Counted from the first letter of the stretch, positions 45,163 through 58,387 are shown. The stretch is DNA of 64,000 nucleotides from Aerosticca soli (GCF_003967035.1 NZ_AP018560.1:85001-149000), one strand, 5' to 3'. Notes: generated by a model not told the origin, from the sequence alone. Numbers and translations: made by a program.

Positions 45163-47361
45163 TCAAGGATCCAGGGTCTGCGCCGGCAGGGTGACGTGCA
45201 CCGGCGCGGCCAGGTCGGTGGCCGAGTGGCCGACGAACAGCGCGAAGTCGCCGGCGCTGCGCACCCAGCGCCGGCTAGCCACGTCGAAATGGGCGAGCAG
45301 GCGCGGCTCCAGCGCCACGGTGAGCGTGCGCGCTTCGCCCGGCGCCAGGCTCACCTTGGCAAAGCCCGCCAGCCGCCGTACCGGCGAGTCGGGCGTCTGC
45401 GCATACACCTGCATCACGTCCGCGCCGGCGCGCGTGCCGACGTTGCGCACGCGCACCGCGACCTGCGGCACGCCGTCGACGATGCGCACCTTCGTCGCCT
45501 CATGTTCGAAGCGCGTGTAGGAGAGCCCGTAGCCGAACGGGAACAGCGGTTCGAGCCGCTGGCGCTGGAACCAGCGATAGCCGACGTCGGCACCCTCGAT
45601 GTCGTAGTTCACCGCCGTCGGCGGCGGCGAGCCGGGCGCGGCGCCTTCCAGCACCGGCCGCGGCAGCTGCGCGAGCGCGCGCGGCCAGGTGATCGGCAAG
45701 CGTCCGGACGGATCGACCTTGCCGAACAGCAGGTTGGCGATCGCCTCGCCGCCGGCGCTGCCCGGGTACCACGCCGCCAGCACCGCGCCAACGCGGTCGA
45801 GCCAGGGCATCGCCACCGGGCTGTTGGTCTCCAGCACCACCACGGTGCGCGGATTGGCGTGCGCCACCGCTTCCACCAGTGCGTCCTGCTGGTCGGGCAG
45901 GGTGAGATCCGCCGCGTCGATCGACTCGGCCGCCCATTGCTGCACGAACACCACCGCCACCTGCGCGCGCGCGGCGAGTGCGGCCGCGGCGGCCGGATCG
46001 GTGCCGGGGTCGAAGTCCACCCGCGCCTGGCCGGCCAGCGCGCGGATCGCCGCGAGCGGCGCGGACGGGTGATAGGTCACCGGACCCGGCCACGCGGTGG
46101 GCTGCAGGCCCGGCACCGCGTTGCCGCCGCGCGGCGTCACCAGCGAGGAACCGCCGCCGGCGAGCACGCCCTTGTCCGCGTGCGCGCCGATCACCGCGAT
46201 CGAGGCCGGCTGCGCGAGCGGCAGCAGGTCGTGCTCGTTGCGCAGCAGCACCGCGCCGGCTTCCTCGGCGCGCCGCGCCACCGCCATGCTCGCGGCCACG
46301 TCGATCGGCGCCGGCCTGGCCGGATGATCGAACACGCCGACCGCGAACAGGCTGCGCAGGATGCGCCGGACCATGTCGTCCAGCCGCGCCGGCGCGACCT
46401 CACCGGCGGCGATCGCGGCCTTGAGCGGCGCATCGAAGAACACCTGCGCATCGAAGGCCTCGGCGGCCGATTCCTGGTCGAGCCCGGCGTTGGCCGCCTT
46501 CGCCGCGCTGTGGCCCGCGCCCCAGTCGGACATCACGAAGCCGGGATATCGCCAGTCGCCCTTGAGCACGCGGTTGAGCAGGAAGTCGTTCTCGCACGCC
46601 CAGTCGCCATTGACCTTGTTGTAGGCACACATCACCGCGCCCGGCTGGCCGTGCTCGATGGCGAGCTCGAAGGCCAGCAGGTCCGATTCGCGCGCGGCCT
46701 GCTCGCCGATGCGCACGTCGATGGTGTTGCGCGCGGTCTCCTGGTCGTTGAGGGCGTAGTGCTTGACGGTGGAGAGCACATGCGCGCTCTGGATGCCGCG
46801 AATCGCGGCGCCGACGATGCGGCCGGCCAAGAGCGGATCCTCGCCGGCATATTCGAAGTTGCGCCCGTTGCGCGGCTCGCGCTGCAGGTTCACGCCGCCG
46901 GCGAGCAGCACGTTGAAGCCCTTGGCATGCGCCTCGCCGCCGATCATCGCGCCGCCGGCCTGGGCGAGGTCCGGGTCGAAGCTCGCCGCCACCGCGAGAC
47001 CGGCCGGCAGCGAGGTCGCGCCGTCGCCGGGGCGGATCTCGAGCGGATTGGCCACGCCCAGGCCGGCGTCGCTTTCCTGCAGCGCCGGGATGCCGAGCCG
47101 CGGATTGGCCGGAATGTAGCCGGCCGAACCCAGCGCGCCGGCGGGTTTGGTCCAGCCACGGGAAGGTTCCGGCTCGCCGAACTCGCTGTGGATCAGGCGA
47201 AACTTTTCCTCCGTCGTCATCCGCGCGAGCAGCGCCGCGGCGCGCGCGTCGGGCGAGCGCCTGGCGTCCTGCCACGGCTCGGCGGCGTGGAGGACACCGG
47301 CCAGCGCCAGGGCCGCGGTGAGCGCGGCGCGCACGGTTCCATGCCTGGACTTGCCTTTCAT
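45163..47361 (-). CDS. Exported glycoside hydrolase family 3 (beta-glucosidase-like)
   Basis: A 732-residue GH3 enzyme, exported by an N-terminal signal peptide (cut near LHA, residue 26). The barrel domain holds KHYALNDQE at 200-208 and the nucleophile Asp279 in GFVMSDWGA. The alpha/beta sandwich follows (LETNSPVAMPWLD, AWYPGSAGGEAIANLLFG), then a fibronectin-III-like tail (FPFGYGLSYTRF onward). It likely releases terminal beta-linked sugars in the periplasm; the exact sugar is unknown. GGGAGG lies four bases before the ATG at 47361. Divergent from the aldo/keto reductase. Confidence 0.92.
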   Translation of the reverse strand: MKGKSRHGTVRAALTAALALAGVLHAAEPWQDARRSPDARAAALLARMTTEEKFRLIHSEFGEPEPSRGWTKPAGALGSAGYIPANPRLGIPALQESDAGLGVANPLEIRPGDGATSLPAGLAVAASFDPDLAQAGGAMIGGEAHAKGFNVLLAGGVNLQREPRNGRNFEYAGEDPLLAGRIVGAAIRGIQSAHVLSTVKHYALNDQETARNTIDVRIGEQAARESDLLAFELAIEHGQPGAVMCAYNKVNGDWACENDFLLNRVLKGDWRYPGFVMSDWGAGHSAAKAANAGLDQESAAEAFDAQVFFDAPLKAAIAAGEVAPARLDDMVRRILRSLFAVGVFDHPARPAPIDVAASMAVARRAEEAGAVLLRNEHDLLPLAQPASIAVIGAHADKGVLAGGGSSLVTPRGGNAVPGLQPTAWPGPVTYHPSAPLAAIRALAGQARVDFDPGTDPAAAAALAARAQVAVVFVQQWAAESIDAADLTLPDQQDALVEAVAHANPRTVVVLETNSPVAMPWLDRVGAVLAAWYPGSAGGEAIANLLFGKVDPSGRLPITWPRALAQLPRPVLEGAAPGSPPPTAVNYDIEGADVGYRWFQRQRLEPLFPFGYGLSYTRFEHEATKVRIVDGVPQVAVRVRNVGTRAGADVMQVYAQTPDSPVRRLAGFAKVSLAPGEARTLTVALEPRLLAHFDVASRRWVRSAGDFALFVGHSATDLAAPVHVTLPAQTLDP

Positions 47362-47437
47362 ACAGCCTCCCATATGTTCTGCCGGGTGGCCGGCATGGCC
47401 GATCCGATCATAGTCCCCACCCGCACGGAGTTTCCCC

Positions 47438-48385
47438 ATGCAAAAGCGCAGAATCGGTCGCTCCTCGCTCCATGTCGCCCCGTTCGCCTTCGGCGGCAAC
47501 GTGTTCGGCTGGAGCGTGGACGAAAAACGCAGCTTCGAACTGCTGGATGCCTTCGTCGACCAGGGCTTCGACCTCATCGACACCGCGGACGTCTATTCGG
47601 CCTGGGTGCCCGGCAACCGCGGCGGCGAGTCGGAGACCATCATCGGCCGCTGGCTGGAGCGCAGCGGCAAGCGCGACCGCGTGGTGATCGCCACCAAGGT
47701 CGGCAAGTGGGCCGAGCACAAGGGCCTGTCGCCGGTGAACATCCGCAAGGCGGTGGAAGGCTCGCTCAAGCGCCTCAAGACCGACTACATCGACCTCTAC
47801 CAGGCGCACGAGGACGATCCCAGCGTGCCGCTGGCCGACACCCTGGGTGCATTCGCGCGGCTGATCGAGGAAGGCAAGGTGCGCGCGATCGGCGCCTCCA
47901 ACTACAGTGCCGCGCGCCTGGCCGAGGCGCTCAAGGTGTCCGCCGAGCACCGGCTGCCGCGCTATGAGTGTCTGCAGCCGGAATACAACCTGCTCGAACG
48001 GGCCGGCTACGAGCAGGAGCTCGAGCCCCTGGTGCAGCGCGAGGAGCTCGGCGTGATCTGCTACTACGCCCTGGCCAGCGGCTTCCTTTCCGGCAAGTAC
48101 CGCAGCGAGGCGGATCTGGCCAAGAGCGCGGCCCGTGGCGGCTCGGTGAGGAAATACCTGAATGCGCGCGGCTTGGCGGTGCTCGCGGCGCTGGACGAAG
48201 TGGCCGCCGCGCACCACGCCACGCCTGCGCAGGTGGCGCTGGCCTGGCTGATGGCGCGTCCCAGCATCACCGCGCCGATCGCCAGCGCGACCAGCGTGGA
48301 GCAGCTCAACGAACTGCTCGGTGCGGCCCGGCTCGAGCTTTCCGCCGCCGAGATCGCGCGGCTGGATCAGGCCAGCGCGGGCTGA
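47438..48385 (+). CDS. Aldo/keto reductase
   Basis: A 315-residue NAD(P)H-dependent oxidoreductase with an (alpha/beta)8 barrel. The catalytic tetrad is Asp48 and Tyr53 (in DTADVYSAW), Lys87 (ATKVG) and His124 (YQAHEDD). It resembles the YajO/Tas group. GASNYSAARLAEAL and the cofactor-binding end ASATSVEQLNELLGA are present. The substrate is unknown. Its promoter shares the 76-base gap with the divergent GH3 gene, so a sugar-related role is possible but unproven. Confidence 0.92.
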   Translation: MQKRRIGRSSLHVAPFAFGGNVFGWSVDEKRSFELLDAFVDQGFDLIDTADVYSAWVPGNRGGESETIIGRWLERSGKRDRVVIATKVGKWAEHKGLSPVNIRKAVEGSLKRLKTDYIDLYQAHEDDPSVPLADTLGAFARLIEEGKVRAIGASNYSAARLAEALKVSAEHRLPRYECLQPEYNLLERAGYEQELEPLVQREELGVICYYALASGFLSGKYRSEADLAKSAARGGSVRKYLNARGLAVLAALDEVAAAHHATPAQVALAWLMARPSITAPIASATSVEQLNELLGAARLELSAAEIARLDQASAG

Positions 48386-48516
48386 TCTTCAGCGCCAGAC
48401 CGCGGCCGCAGGGCGGCTCCTCGCAAAGGGCATTCGAGCCACGCGCGGGGGCGCCCTTTCGGCCGCGCTTTCCAAAAAAGCTGTCCTGCGCGACGGGCGC
48501 GAGGGCCGGCTCGGCG

Positions 48517-49566
48517 TCAGCGCCCGGCACTGGCCGCGGGCGCGGGCGTCTCTGCGTCGGCATCCGGCGGCTCGATGCGATAGCCGCGCGCGGCGAGCTT
48601 GGCGAGATAACCGTCGGTGTCGAGCACTTCCTCCATCGGCAGGATCGCCACGCTGACCGGGTATCGTGCCAGCGCGTCCTCGGCGGCGGCCAGCCAGACG
48701 GCCTCGAGTCGGCCAGGCACGTCGTCGATGCCGAGTTCGCGGGCGAAGCCCGAATCGCTGAGCGCGCCGATGCAGGCGTCGCGATGATGGCTGTCCGGCA
48801 GCGCGCGCAGGGTGGCGATGTCGCCGGTGGCCCAGGCGGCGGCGCGCTGGGCGATCAGCGGCAGGTCGTGCTCGACGCTGTCCAGCGTGCGGGCGAAGCA
48901 GGCCACGTCCTCGGGCGCCTGGGCCTTGAAGATCTTCAGCACCTCGCGCGGCTCGCGGATCTCCAGCCGGTAGTCGGTGCTCACGACGCGCACGCCGTGG
49001 CGTTCGGCCAGCGACCGCACCGTGGCGGTGATCTGGCCGCCGCTGCGCAGGCCGCTGTGCTTGAGCGCCTGCTTGTAGAGCTCACGCGCGGCGAAGAGCG
49101 GCCGCCAGCGTTCGATGCCCTCGTCGCGGCCGATGTACTTGGCCTTGAGCACCGCCCAGCGCGCATACAGCGGCGCCGGCAACACCTCCTGCAGGGTTTT
49201 GCCGTCGGGGTTCTTGCGTGCGCTCAGGGCGCTGGGCAGCAGGAACAGCTTGCCGAAGAAGCCGCTGTCCACCTTGACATCGAGCCGCGGCGGCAGCAGC
49301 AGCGCCCCGGCCTCGCCGAGCACACGATCGACCTCGTCGGCCCGCCATTGCACCGCGGCCGGCAGGTTGGGCAGGGTGCCGAGCACCCACAGCACGTGAT
49401 CGCCGCGGCTCACCTTCCACAGCCCGGGACCCGGCTGCACGCCGCTCACGCTGACCGCTGGCAGCTCGGTGACCGCACTGGCGGCCGGCGCGGGCGTGAC
49501 CGTCGATTGCGCCTGTGCGCCCGTGATGGCCAGAACGAGCACGAGGCCCGACAGGAATGCACGCAT
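48517..49566 (-). CDS. TraB/GumN-family protein with degenerate metal motifs
   Basis: A 349-residue exported protein (signal peptide about 1-19, ending AQA). [21 protein letters not shown] and the C-terminal [17 protein letters not shown] place it in the TraB/GumN (PF01963) family, proposed metalloproteases. The two GxxH motifs of that family are not intact: the first reads GTLP, and the second region reads ILPMEEVL without histidine. It is therefore probably a non-catalytic or divergent branch. The long linker near 23-45 is Ala/Pro/Val-rich. It is convergent with the aldo/keto reductase gene. Confidence 0.8.
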   Translation of the reverse strand: MRAFLSGLVLVLAITGAQAQSTVTPAPAASAVTELPAVSVSGVQPGPGLWKVSRGDHVLWVLGTLPNLPAAVQWRADEVDRVLGEAGALLLPPRLDVKVDSGFFGKLFLLPSALSARKNPDGKTLQEVLPAPLYARWAVLKAKYIGRDEGIERWRPLFAARELYKQALKHSGLRSGGQITATVRSLAERHGVRVVSTDYRLEIREPREVLKIFKAQAPEDVACFARTLDSVEHDLPLIAQRAAAWATGDIATLRALPDSHHRDACIGALSDSGFARELGIDDVPGRLEAVWLAAAEDALARYPVSVAILPMEEVLDTDGYLAKLAARGYRIEPPDADAETPAPAASAGR

Positions 49567-49685
49567 GACAAAAACTTCTTCCAGGGCGTTGTCATCGTCC
49601 GGCCGGCGGCATGGCCCGCCGACCGGCAGCGCGCCGGCCGAAGCGAGCCTGCACGCCTCGGCCGGGGTTGGTCGGTGCGCCGCAC

Positions 49686-52115
<2,430 letters not shown>

Positions 52116-52121
52116 TCATCG

Positions 52122-52136
52122 CCTTCCTTAGGAAGG
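52122..52136. promoter_or_regulatory. Palindrome just upstream of the amino-acid permease gene
   Basis: CCTTCCT-T-AGGAAGG is a perfect 7-bp-arm palindrome 17 bases before the permease start and next to a possible -10 (TATCAT, 52114-52119). It could be an operator or a 5' mRNA hairpin. Confidence 0.4.
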
Positions 52137-52153
52137 GTGACGAGGAAAGCCTG

Positions 52154-53644
52154 ATGGGCATGGCGAGCAGACTGGGCCGGCGCATGCCGGTGGAGCGGTT
52201 GCAGGAAGAGGCCGGCGCACGACATGACCTGCGCCGCGTACTCGGCCTGTGGCAGCTCAGCGCGATCGGCGTCGGCGCGATCATCGGCGTGGGCGTGTTC
52301 GTGCTCGCCGGCCAGCAGGCGGCGGTGAACGCCGGTCCGGCGGTGACCTTGAGCTTCCTCATCGCCGGCCTGGGCAGCGCCTGCGCGGCGCTGGCCTACG
52401 CCGAATTCGCCGGCATGATCCCGGTCACCGGCAGCGCCTACACCTACGCCTATGCCGTGCTCGGCGAACTGCTGGCCTGGATCATCGGCTGGGATCTCTT
52501 GATCGAATACGCGCTGGTCTGCGCGGTGGTGGCGATCGGCTGGTCCGGCTACGTGCAGGCGCTGCTCGAACAGCTGACCGGCTGGCAGCTGCCGCTCTGG
52601 GCCCGGGGCGCCTACGACCCGGCGCATCCGCACAGCGGCCGGGTGTGCGACGTGATCGCCCTCGGCATCGCCCTGGTGGTCGCCTGGCTGCTCACCCTGC
52701 GCACCGAATGGGGCGCGCGGGTCAACACGGTGATCGTGGCGATCAAGGTGCTCGGCGTGGCGCTGGTGATCGGCGTCGGCGCGTTCTACGTCGACACCGC
52801 GCACTGGCATCCGTTCGTGCCGCCGCCGGTGACCGACGCGCAGGGCGTCACCCATTACGGCTGGGGCGGCGTGCTGGCGGCGGCCAGCATCGTGTTCTTC
52901 GCCGTGTTCGGCTACGACACCCTGACCACCGCGGCCGAGGAAGCGCGCCATCCGCAACGCGACCTGCCGCGCGCGGTGCTGCTCTCGCTGGCGCTGTCGA
53001 TGGTGCTCTACGTCGCGGTGGCGCTGGTGCTGACCGGCATGGTGCCGTATCAGCAGCTCGATTCGCCGGCGCCGGTGGATGCCGCGTTCAAGGCGCTGGG
53101 CCTGGACTGGGTACGCGCGGTGATCTCGGTCGCGGCGATCGCCGGCATCACCAGCGTGCTGTTCGCCTTCATGCTCGGCGCGGCGCGGATCGCTTTCGCC
53201 CTGGCGCGCGACGGGCTGCTGCCGGGCTGGTTCGCGCAGGTGCATCCCAAGCACGGCACGCCGGCGCGGCCGACCCGCGTGCTCGGCGTGTTCATCGCCC
53301 TGGTGGCCGGGTTCCTGCCGATCGGCGAGGTGGCCGAACTGGTCAACATCGGCACGCTGGCCGCCTTCATCGTCATCTGCGGCGCGGTGCTGACGCTGCG
53401 TGTTCGCCATCCGGAACTGCCACGCAGCTTTCGCGCGCCGGCGCTGTGGCTGGTGGCGCCGCTCGGCATGCTGTTCTCGCTGTGCCTGATCGTCGGCTGG
53501 CCCTGGTGGCAGGACGGCCGCTTCGTGCTGCTCGGCGGCCTGCCGGCGGTGACCCTGGTGCGCTTCGTGGTGTGGATGGCGATTGGGCTGGTGATCTATG
53601 CCGTCTACGGCATCCGCCACAGTCGCCTTGCACGCACCGCGTGA
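52154..53644 (+). CDS. APC-family amino-acid permease
   Basis: A 496-residue transporter with about 12 to 13 membrane helices, of the amino acid-polyamine-organocation superfamily, close in pattern to the CAT/YfnA group. The first helix carries the substrate-binding GVGAIIGVGVFVLAG motif, and TGSAYTYAYAVLGELLAWIIGWDLLIEY follows in part. The loop EEARHPQRDLPRA is typical. It probably imports an amino acid with protons. I take ATG 52154; ATG 52160 is equally possible. Confidence 0.9.
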   Translation: MGMASRLGRRMPVERLQEEAGARHDLRRVLGLWQLSAIGVGAIIGVGVFVLAGQQAAVNAGPAVTLSFLIAGLGSACAALAYAEFAGMIPVTGSAYTYAYAVLGELLAWIIGWDLLIEYALVCAVVAIGWSGYVQALLEQLTGWQLPLWARGAYDPAHPHSGRVCDVIALGIALVVAWLLTLRTEWGARVNTVIVAIKVLGVALVIGVGAFYVDTAHWHPFVPPPVTDAQGVTHYGWGGVLAAASIVFFAVFGYDTLTTAAEEARHPQRDLPRAVLLSLALSMVLYVAVALVLTGMVPYQQLDSPAPVDAAFKALGLDWVRAVISVAAIAGITSVLFAFMLGAARIAFALARDGLLPGWFAQVHPKHGTPARPTRVLGVFIALVAGFLPIGEVAELVNIGTLAAFIVICGAVLTLRVRHPELPRSFRAPALWLVAPLGMLFSLCLIVGWPWWQDGRFVLLGGLPAVTLVRFVVWMAIGLVIYAVYGIRHSRLARTA

Positions 53645-53712
53645 ACGCACAGGACACGCCGCATTGATCGCGGCTCCGGCAGTGTCGGTCTCCCGCCACC
53701 ACGGAGCGAGCG

Positions 53713-54876
53713 ATGAAAGCATTGACCTACCAGGGCGCACACGACGTGCGTGTGGAGAACGTACCCGACCCCCGGTTGATCGAAGCCGACGACATCATCC
53801 TACGGGTCACCGCTACGGCGATCTGCGGCTCGGACCTGCACATCTACCACGGCAAGATTCCCTCGATGGAAGACGGCGACATTCTCGGCCACGAGTTCAT
53901 GGGCATCGTCGAGGAAGCCGGTCCGGAGGTGACCCGCGTGCGTCCCGGTGACCGCGTGGTGATCCCCTTCGTGATCGCCTGCGGGCACTGCTTCCATTGC
54001 CTGCTCAATGAATTCGCCGCCTGCGAGACGACCAATACCGGCCGCGGCGCGATTCTCAACGCCAAGTCCATCAAGCCGCCCGCCGCGCTGTTCGGCTACA
54101 GCCACCTGTATGGCGGCGTGCCCGGCGGCCAGGCCGAGCTGGTGCGCGTGCCCAAGGCCAACGTCGGCCCGCTCAAGGTGCCGGACGTGCTCAGCGACGA
54201 GCAGGTGCTGTTCCTTTCCGACATCCTGCCTACCGGCTACCAGGCCGCGCGCAATGCCGGCATCGGCCCGGGCAGTACGGTGGCCATCTTCGGTGCCGGA
54301 CCGGTCGGCTGCATGGCTGCCGCCTGCGCGCGGATGCTCGGCGCCGAGACCGTCTTCATGATTGACCACCATGCCTACCGGCTGGACTTCGCCAGCCGCA
54401 CCTACGGCGCGATCCCGATCAATTTCGACGAGAACGAGGACCCTGCCGCCACGATCATCGAGGCGACCAAGGGCCGAGGCGTCGACGCCAGCATCGACGC
54501 GGTGGGTTTCGAGGCCAAGGGCAGTGCATTGGAAACCATGCTGACCACGGTCAAGCTGGAGGGTTCCAGCGGCAAGGCGCTGCGGCAGTGCATCGCGGCG
54601 ACGCGGCGCGGCGGCATCGTCAGCGTGCCGGGGGTCTATGCCGGTTTCATCCATGGTTTCCTGTTCGGCGACGCCTTCGACAAGGGACTTACCTTCAAGA
54701 TGGGCCAGACCCACGTGCAGGGCCTGATGCCTGAGCTGCTGGAAAAGATCGGCGAGGGCCGCCTGGCGCCGGAAGCGATCATCACCCACCGGCTGAAACT
54801 GGCCGATGCGGCCAAGGGCTACGAGATCTTCGACGGCCGCAAAGAGGATTGCCGCAAGGTGGTGCTGACGCCCTGA
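53713..54876 (+). CDS. Zinc-dependent alcohol dehydrogenase (MDR family)
   Basis: A 387-residue medium-chain dehydrogenase. The catalytic-zinc cysteine is in [14 protein letters not shown] with the partner in GHEFMG. The structural zinc site is complete ([15 protein letters not shown], spacing C-x2-C-x2-C-x7-C). The Rossmann loop is [12 protein letters not shown]. The pattern is like glutathione-independent formaldehyde dehydrogenase or threonine-dehydrogenase-like proteins; the true substrate is unknown. It stands alone, 68 bases after the permease gene. Confidence 0.9.
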   Translation: MKALTYQGAHDVRVENVPDPRLIEADDIILRVTATAICGSDLHIYHGKIPSMEDGDILGHEFMGIVEEAGPEVTRVRPGDRVVIPFVIACGHCFHCLLNEFAACETTNTGRGAILNAKSIKPPAALFGYSHLYGGVPGGQAELVRVPKANVGPLKVPDVLSDEQVLFLSDILPTGYQAARNAGIGPGSTVAIFGAGPVGCMAAACARMLGAETVFMIDHHAYRLDFASRTYGAIPINFDENEDPAATIIEATKGRGVDASIDAVGFEAKGSALETMLTTVKLEGSSGKALRQCIAATRRGGIVSVPGVYAGFIHGFLFGDAFDKGLTFKMGQTHVQGLMPELLEKIGEGRLAPEAIITHRLKLADAAKGYEIFDGRKEDCRKVVLTP

Positions 54877-54996
54877 AGCGGCGGGCCGCGAGCGTCCCGG
54901 CTTCTTCCGCGAATATCGGCAAACGGCGCCGAACTGGACATTACGGCGCCGCCCACGCACACTTTCGCGATTCGCGGTGGAGCTGGAACGCAGCGC

Positions 54997-55446
54997 GTGG
55001 CGAAACTCCTGGTCCTGCACGGACCCAACCTCAACCTGCTGGGCACGCGCGAGCCGGAGATCTACGGCCGCGCCACGCTGGCGAGCATCGACGCGCGCCT
55101 GGCCGCGCGCGCGCAGGCCGCCGGCCATGCGCTGGAGTGTCTGCAGTCCAACGCCGAGCACGTGCTGATCGAGCGGGTGCACCGCGCCCGCGAGGACGGC
55201 ACCGCGCTGATCCTGCTGAACCCGGCGGCCTTCACCCACACCAGCGTCGCCCTGCGCGATGCGCTGGCCGCGGTGGCGATCCCGTTCATCGAGGTGCACC
55301 TGTCCAACGTGCACGCGCGCGAGGCGTTCCGTCGCCATTCGTATTTTTCCGATCTCGCCATCGGCGTCATCGCCGGTTTCGGCGCCGACAGCTACGAGCT
55401 CGCGCTGGATGCGGCGCTGCGCCGGCTGGCCGCGCTCACGCATTGA
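54997..55446 (+). CDS. aroQ: 3-dehydroquinate dehydratase, type II
   Basis: A 149-residue type II dehydroquinase, third step of the shikimate pathway. [20 protein letters not shown] holds the catalytic Tyr23, and the active-site histidine is in the [11 protein letters not shown] block. [13 protein letters not shown] is also typical. The start is GTG at 54997. It leads directly to accB with a 51-base gap, the standard arrangement. Confidence 0.95.
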   Translation: MAKLLVLHGPNLNLLGTREPEIYGRATLASIDARLAARAQAAGHALECLQSNAEHVLIERVHRAREDGTALILLNPAAFTHTSVALRDALAAVAIPFIEVHLSNVHAREAFRRHSYFSDLAIGVIAGFGADSYELALDAALRRLAALTH

Positions 55447-55497
55447 ATCTTCCCGGGTGCCGCGGGACGGCCCCATCCACTACAAGGACCTGCCCCC

Positions 55498-55956
55498 ATG
55501 GATCTGCGCAAGATCAAGAAATTGATCGACCTGCTCGAGGAATCCAACCTCGCCGAGCTCGAAATCAAGGAAGGCGAGGAAGTCGTGCGCCTGTCGCGCG
55601 TGCCCAAGGGCGGCGTCGCCGTGGCCGCGCCGCAACCGCTGCCGGTGGCCGCACCGGCCCCCGCGCCCGCGCCGGTCGCGCCCGCCGCCGCGCCGGCAGG
55701 CGCCGACGAGGGGCTGCCGCCCGGACATGTGGTGCGCTCGCCGATGGTCGGCACTTTCTACGCCTCGGCCACCCCCGGCGCGCCGGCCTTCGTCAGCGTC
55801 GGCCAGAAGGTCGAGGCCGGGCAGACGCTCGGCATCATCGAGGCGATGAAGATGTTCAACCAGATCGAGGCCGACGTCGCCGGCACGGTCAAGGCCATCC
55901 TGGTGGAGAACGGCCAGCCGGTGGAGTTCGACCAGCCGCTGTTCGTGATCGGTTGA
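55498..55956 (+). CDS. accB: Acetyl-CoA carboxylase biotin carboxyl carrier protein
   Basis: A 152-residue BCCP of the acetyl-CoA carboxylase complex. The N-terminal helix [20 protein letters not shown] is followed by an Ala/Pro-rich linker (about 41-70) and the biotinyl domain with the attachment lysine K118 in EAMKM. It swings carboxybiotin between AccC and the AccAD carboxyltransferase, the first step of fatty acid synthesis. AAGGACC precedes the ATG. The accC start is 12 bases after the stop. Confidence 0.97.
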   Translation: MDLRKIKKLIDLLEESNLAELEIKEGEEVVRLSRVPKGGVAVAAPQPLPVAAPAPAPAPVAPAAAPAGADEGLPPGHVVRSPMVGTFYASATPGAPAFVSVGQKVEAGQTLGIIEAMKMFNQIEADVAGTVKAILVENGQPVEFDQPLFVIG

Positions 55957-55967
55957 CGGTTAGCGCC

Positions 55968-57350
55968 ATGCCTCTCCTAGAGAAAGTCCTCATCGCCAAC
56001 CGCGGCGAAATCGCCCTGCGCGTGCTGCGCGCCTGCCACAGTCTGGGCATCCGGACGGTGGCCGTGCATTCGACCGTGGACCGCAATCTCAAGCACGTGG
56101 GCCTGGCCGACGAGGCGGTGTGCATCGGCCCGGCGCCCGCGGCCGAAAGCTATCTCAACATTCCGCGCATCATCGCCGCGGCCGAGATCACCGACGCGCA
56201 GGCGATCCATCCCGGCTACGGTTTTCTTTCCGAGCGGGCGGATTTCGCCGAGCAGGTCGAGCAGTCCGGTTTCGTCTTCATCGGCCCGACGCCCGAGGTG
56301 ATCCGGCTGATGGGCGACAAGGTCGAGGCGATCCGCGCGATGAAGGCCGCCGGCGTGCCGTGCGTGCCCGGCTCCGGCGGCCCGCTGGGCGATGACGTGG
56401 ACGAAAACCTGCGCATCGCCCGCGAGATCGGCTACCCGGTGATCATCAAGGCCGCCGGCGGCGGCGGCGGCCGCGGCATGCGCGTGGTGCGTACCGAGGC
56501 GCACCTGGCCAACGCCATCGTGATGACCCGACAGGAAGCCAAGGCCGCGTTCGGCAACGATCAGGTCTACATGGAGAAGTTCCTGGAGAACCCGCGCCAC
56601 GTGGAGATCCAGGTGCTCGCCGACGGCCAGGGCAATGCCATTCACCTGGGCGAGCGCGACTGCTCGATGCAGCGGCGCCACCAGAAGGTGGTGGAAGAAG
56701 CGCCGGCGCCGGGCATCACCCCGGAGCTGCGTGCGCAGATCGGCCAGGTCTGCGTCGATGCTTGCCTGCGCATCGGCTATCGCGGCGCCGGCACCTTCGA
56801 GTTCCTGTTCGAGAACGGCCGCTTCTACTTCATCGAGATGAACACGCGCATCCAGGTCGAGCATCCGGTGACCGAGCTCGTCACCGGCATCGACCTGGTC
56901 CGCGAGCAGCTGCTGATCGCCAGCGGCGAGAAGCTGTCGATCCGCCAGGCGGACGTCAAGTTCACCGGCCATGCGATCGAGTGCCGCATCAATGCCGAGG
57001 ACCCGGACACCTTCATGCCCAGCCCCGGCGTGGTGAAGTGCTTCGAGGCGCCCGGCGGCCCCGGCGTGCGCGTGGACACCCACCTCTACGACGGCTACCG
57101 CATCCCGCCCAACTACGATTCGATGATCGGCAAGCTGATCGTGCACGGGCAGGACCGCGAGACCGCGATCGCGCGCATGCGTCTGGCGCTGATCGAGACG
57201 GTGATCGAGGGCGTCAAGTGCAACATCCCGCTGCAGCAGCGGATCATGGCCGACGTCGGTTTCCAGCAGGGCGGACAGAACATCCACTACCTGGAAAAAC
57301 GCATGGCGGAACTGAAGGAAACCCCGCCCGGCGGCGAGGCGGCGCCGTAA
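55968..57350 (+). CDS. accC: Acetyl-CoA carboxylase biotin carboxylase subunit
   Basis: A 460-residue ATP-grasp enzyme that carboxylates the biotin on AccB. It begins [20 protein letters not shown]. The ATP-binding glycine-rich loop [11 protein letters not shown], the [18 protein letters not shown] block and the active-site [12 protein letters not shown] are intact. ATG 55968 gives the family N-terminus. The frame is open far upstream through accB, but that part is not coding. Confidence 0.97.
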   Translation: MPLLEKVLIANRGEIALRVLRACHSLGIRTVAVHSTVDRNLKHVGLADEAVCIGPAPAAESYLNIPRIIAAAEITDAQAIHPGYGFLSERADFAEQVEQSGFVFIGPTPEVIRLMGDKVEAIRAMKAAGVPCVPGSGGPLGDDVDENLRIAREIGYPVIIKAAGGGGGRGMRVVRTEAHLANAIVMTRQEAKAAFGNDQVYMEKFLENPRHVEIQVLADGQGNAIHLGERDCSMQRRHQKVVEEAPAPGITPELRAQIGQVCVDACLRIGYRGAGTFEFLFENGRFYFIEMNTRIQVEHPVTELVTGIDLVREQLLIASGEKLSIRQADVKFTGHAIECRINAEDPDTFMPSPGVVKCFEAPGGPGVRVDTHLYDGYRIPPNYDSMIGKLIVHGQDRETAIARMRLALIETVIEGVKCNIPLQQRIMADVGFQQGGQNIHYLEKRMAELKETPPGGEAAP

Positions 57351-57395
57351 AAGCGCAAGCGCGCCGCGCCCTTCCTCGACCCTGGAAAGCCCGCC

Positions 57396-58295
57396 ATGCC
57401 GTTTCTGCAGCTCAGCCTGACCATCCCGCTCGAACGCCAGCCGGAAACCGAGGCGGCGCTCGAGGATCTGGGTGCGCTGTCGGTCAGCCTGCGCGATGCC
57501 GATGCCGAGACGCCGGACGAGCAGGCCATCTTCGAGCCCGGCGTCGGCGAGCTGCCGCTGTGGTCGAGTCTCGTCGTCGAGGCGCTGTTCGAGGCCGACG
57601 CCGACCGCCGCGGCCTGCTCGCCGCCCTGCACGAGCTCCTGCCCTGGCTGGACGGCGCGCAGCTCGCCCTGGCTGAACTCGCCGATGCCGACTGGGAACG
57701 CGCCTGGATGGACCAGTACCGGCCGATGCCGTTCGGCCGCCGGCTGTGGATCTACCCGTGGAACGTGGAGCCGCCGGTGGACGAGGCCGCGGTCGTCGTG
57801 CGGCTCGACCCGGGCCTGGCCTTCGGCAGCGGCACCCATCCCACCACCGCGCTGTGCCTGGAATGGCTCGACGCGCAGGCGCTGGCCGGCAAGACGCTGA
57901 TCGACTACGGCTGCGGCTCGGGCATCCTCGCCATTGCCGCGCTCAAGCTCGGCGCGGCCCGCGCCGTCGGCATCGACAACGACCCGCAGGCGCTCGTCGC
58001 CAGCGCCGACAATGCCGCGCGCAACGGCGTCGCCGACCGGCTGCAGCTCTACCCGCCCGAGGCGGTGCCCGAGCCCCTGCAGGGCGATGCGCTGGTCGCC
58101 AACATCCTCGCCGCGCCGCTGCATGCACTGGCGCCGCGTTTCGCGCAGGTCCTGCGGCCGGGGGCGCCGATCGCCCTCTCGGGCATCCTGCGCGGCCAGG
58201 AGGAAGAGCTCGTGCAGCGCTATGGCACCTGGTTCGACGCGCTCGCCGTCGACGTCCGCGAGGATTGGGTGCGCATCGCCGGCCGGCGTCGCTGA
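57396..58295 (+). CDS. prmA: Ribosomal protein L11 methyltransferase
   Basis: A 299-residue SAM-dependent enzyme that trimethylates ribosomal protein L11. The N-terminal substrate-binding domain is followed by the RLDPGLAFGSGTHPTT block and the SAM-binding DYGCGSGILAIAALKLGA, then VANILAAPL and LSGIL, all PrmA features. It sits 45 bases after accC in the same direction, an arrangement common in this group. Confidence 0.96.
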   Translation: MPFLQLSLTIPLERQPETEAALEDLGALSVSLRDADAETPDEQAIFEPGVGELPLWSSLVVEALFEADADRRGLLAALHELLPWLDGAQLALAELADADWERAWMDQYRPMPFGRRLWIYPWNVEPPVDEAAVVVRLDPGLAFGSGTHPTTALCLEWLDAQALAGKTLIDYGCGSGILAIAALKLGAARAVGIDNDPQALVASADNAARNGVADRLQLYPPEAVPEPLQGDALVANILAAPLHALAPRFAQVLRPGAPIALSGILRGQEEELVQRYGTWFDALAVDVREDWVRIAGRRR

Positions 58296-58387
58296 ACGGC
58301 TGCGGCGCGCGGGTGGCGGCCGCGGGGCCGCCGGGCGGGGACGGACCGGCCTGTTAAGCTGGCGGCGCCGAGCGAGTGTCGAGCCTC

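Noticed and set aside
44623-47967. A plus-strand open frame of about 1100 codons across the NYN and GH3 genes
   Set aside because: The minus strand encodes well-conserved NYN and GH3 proteins; the plus frame has no recognisable domain.
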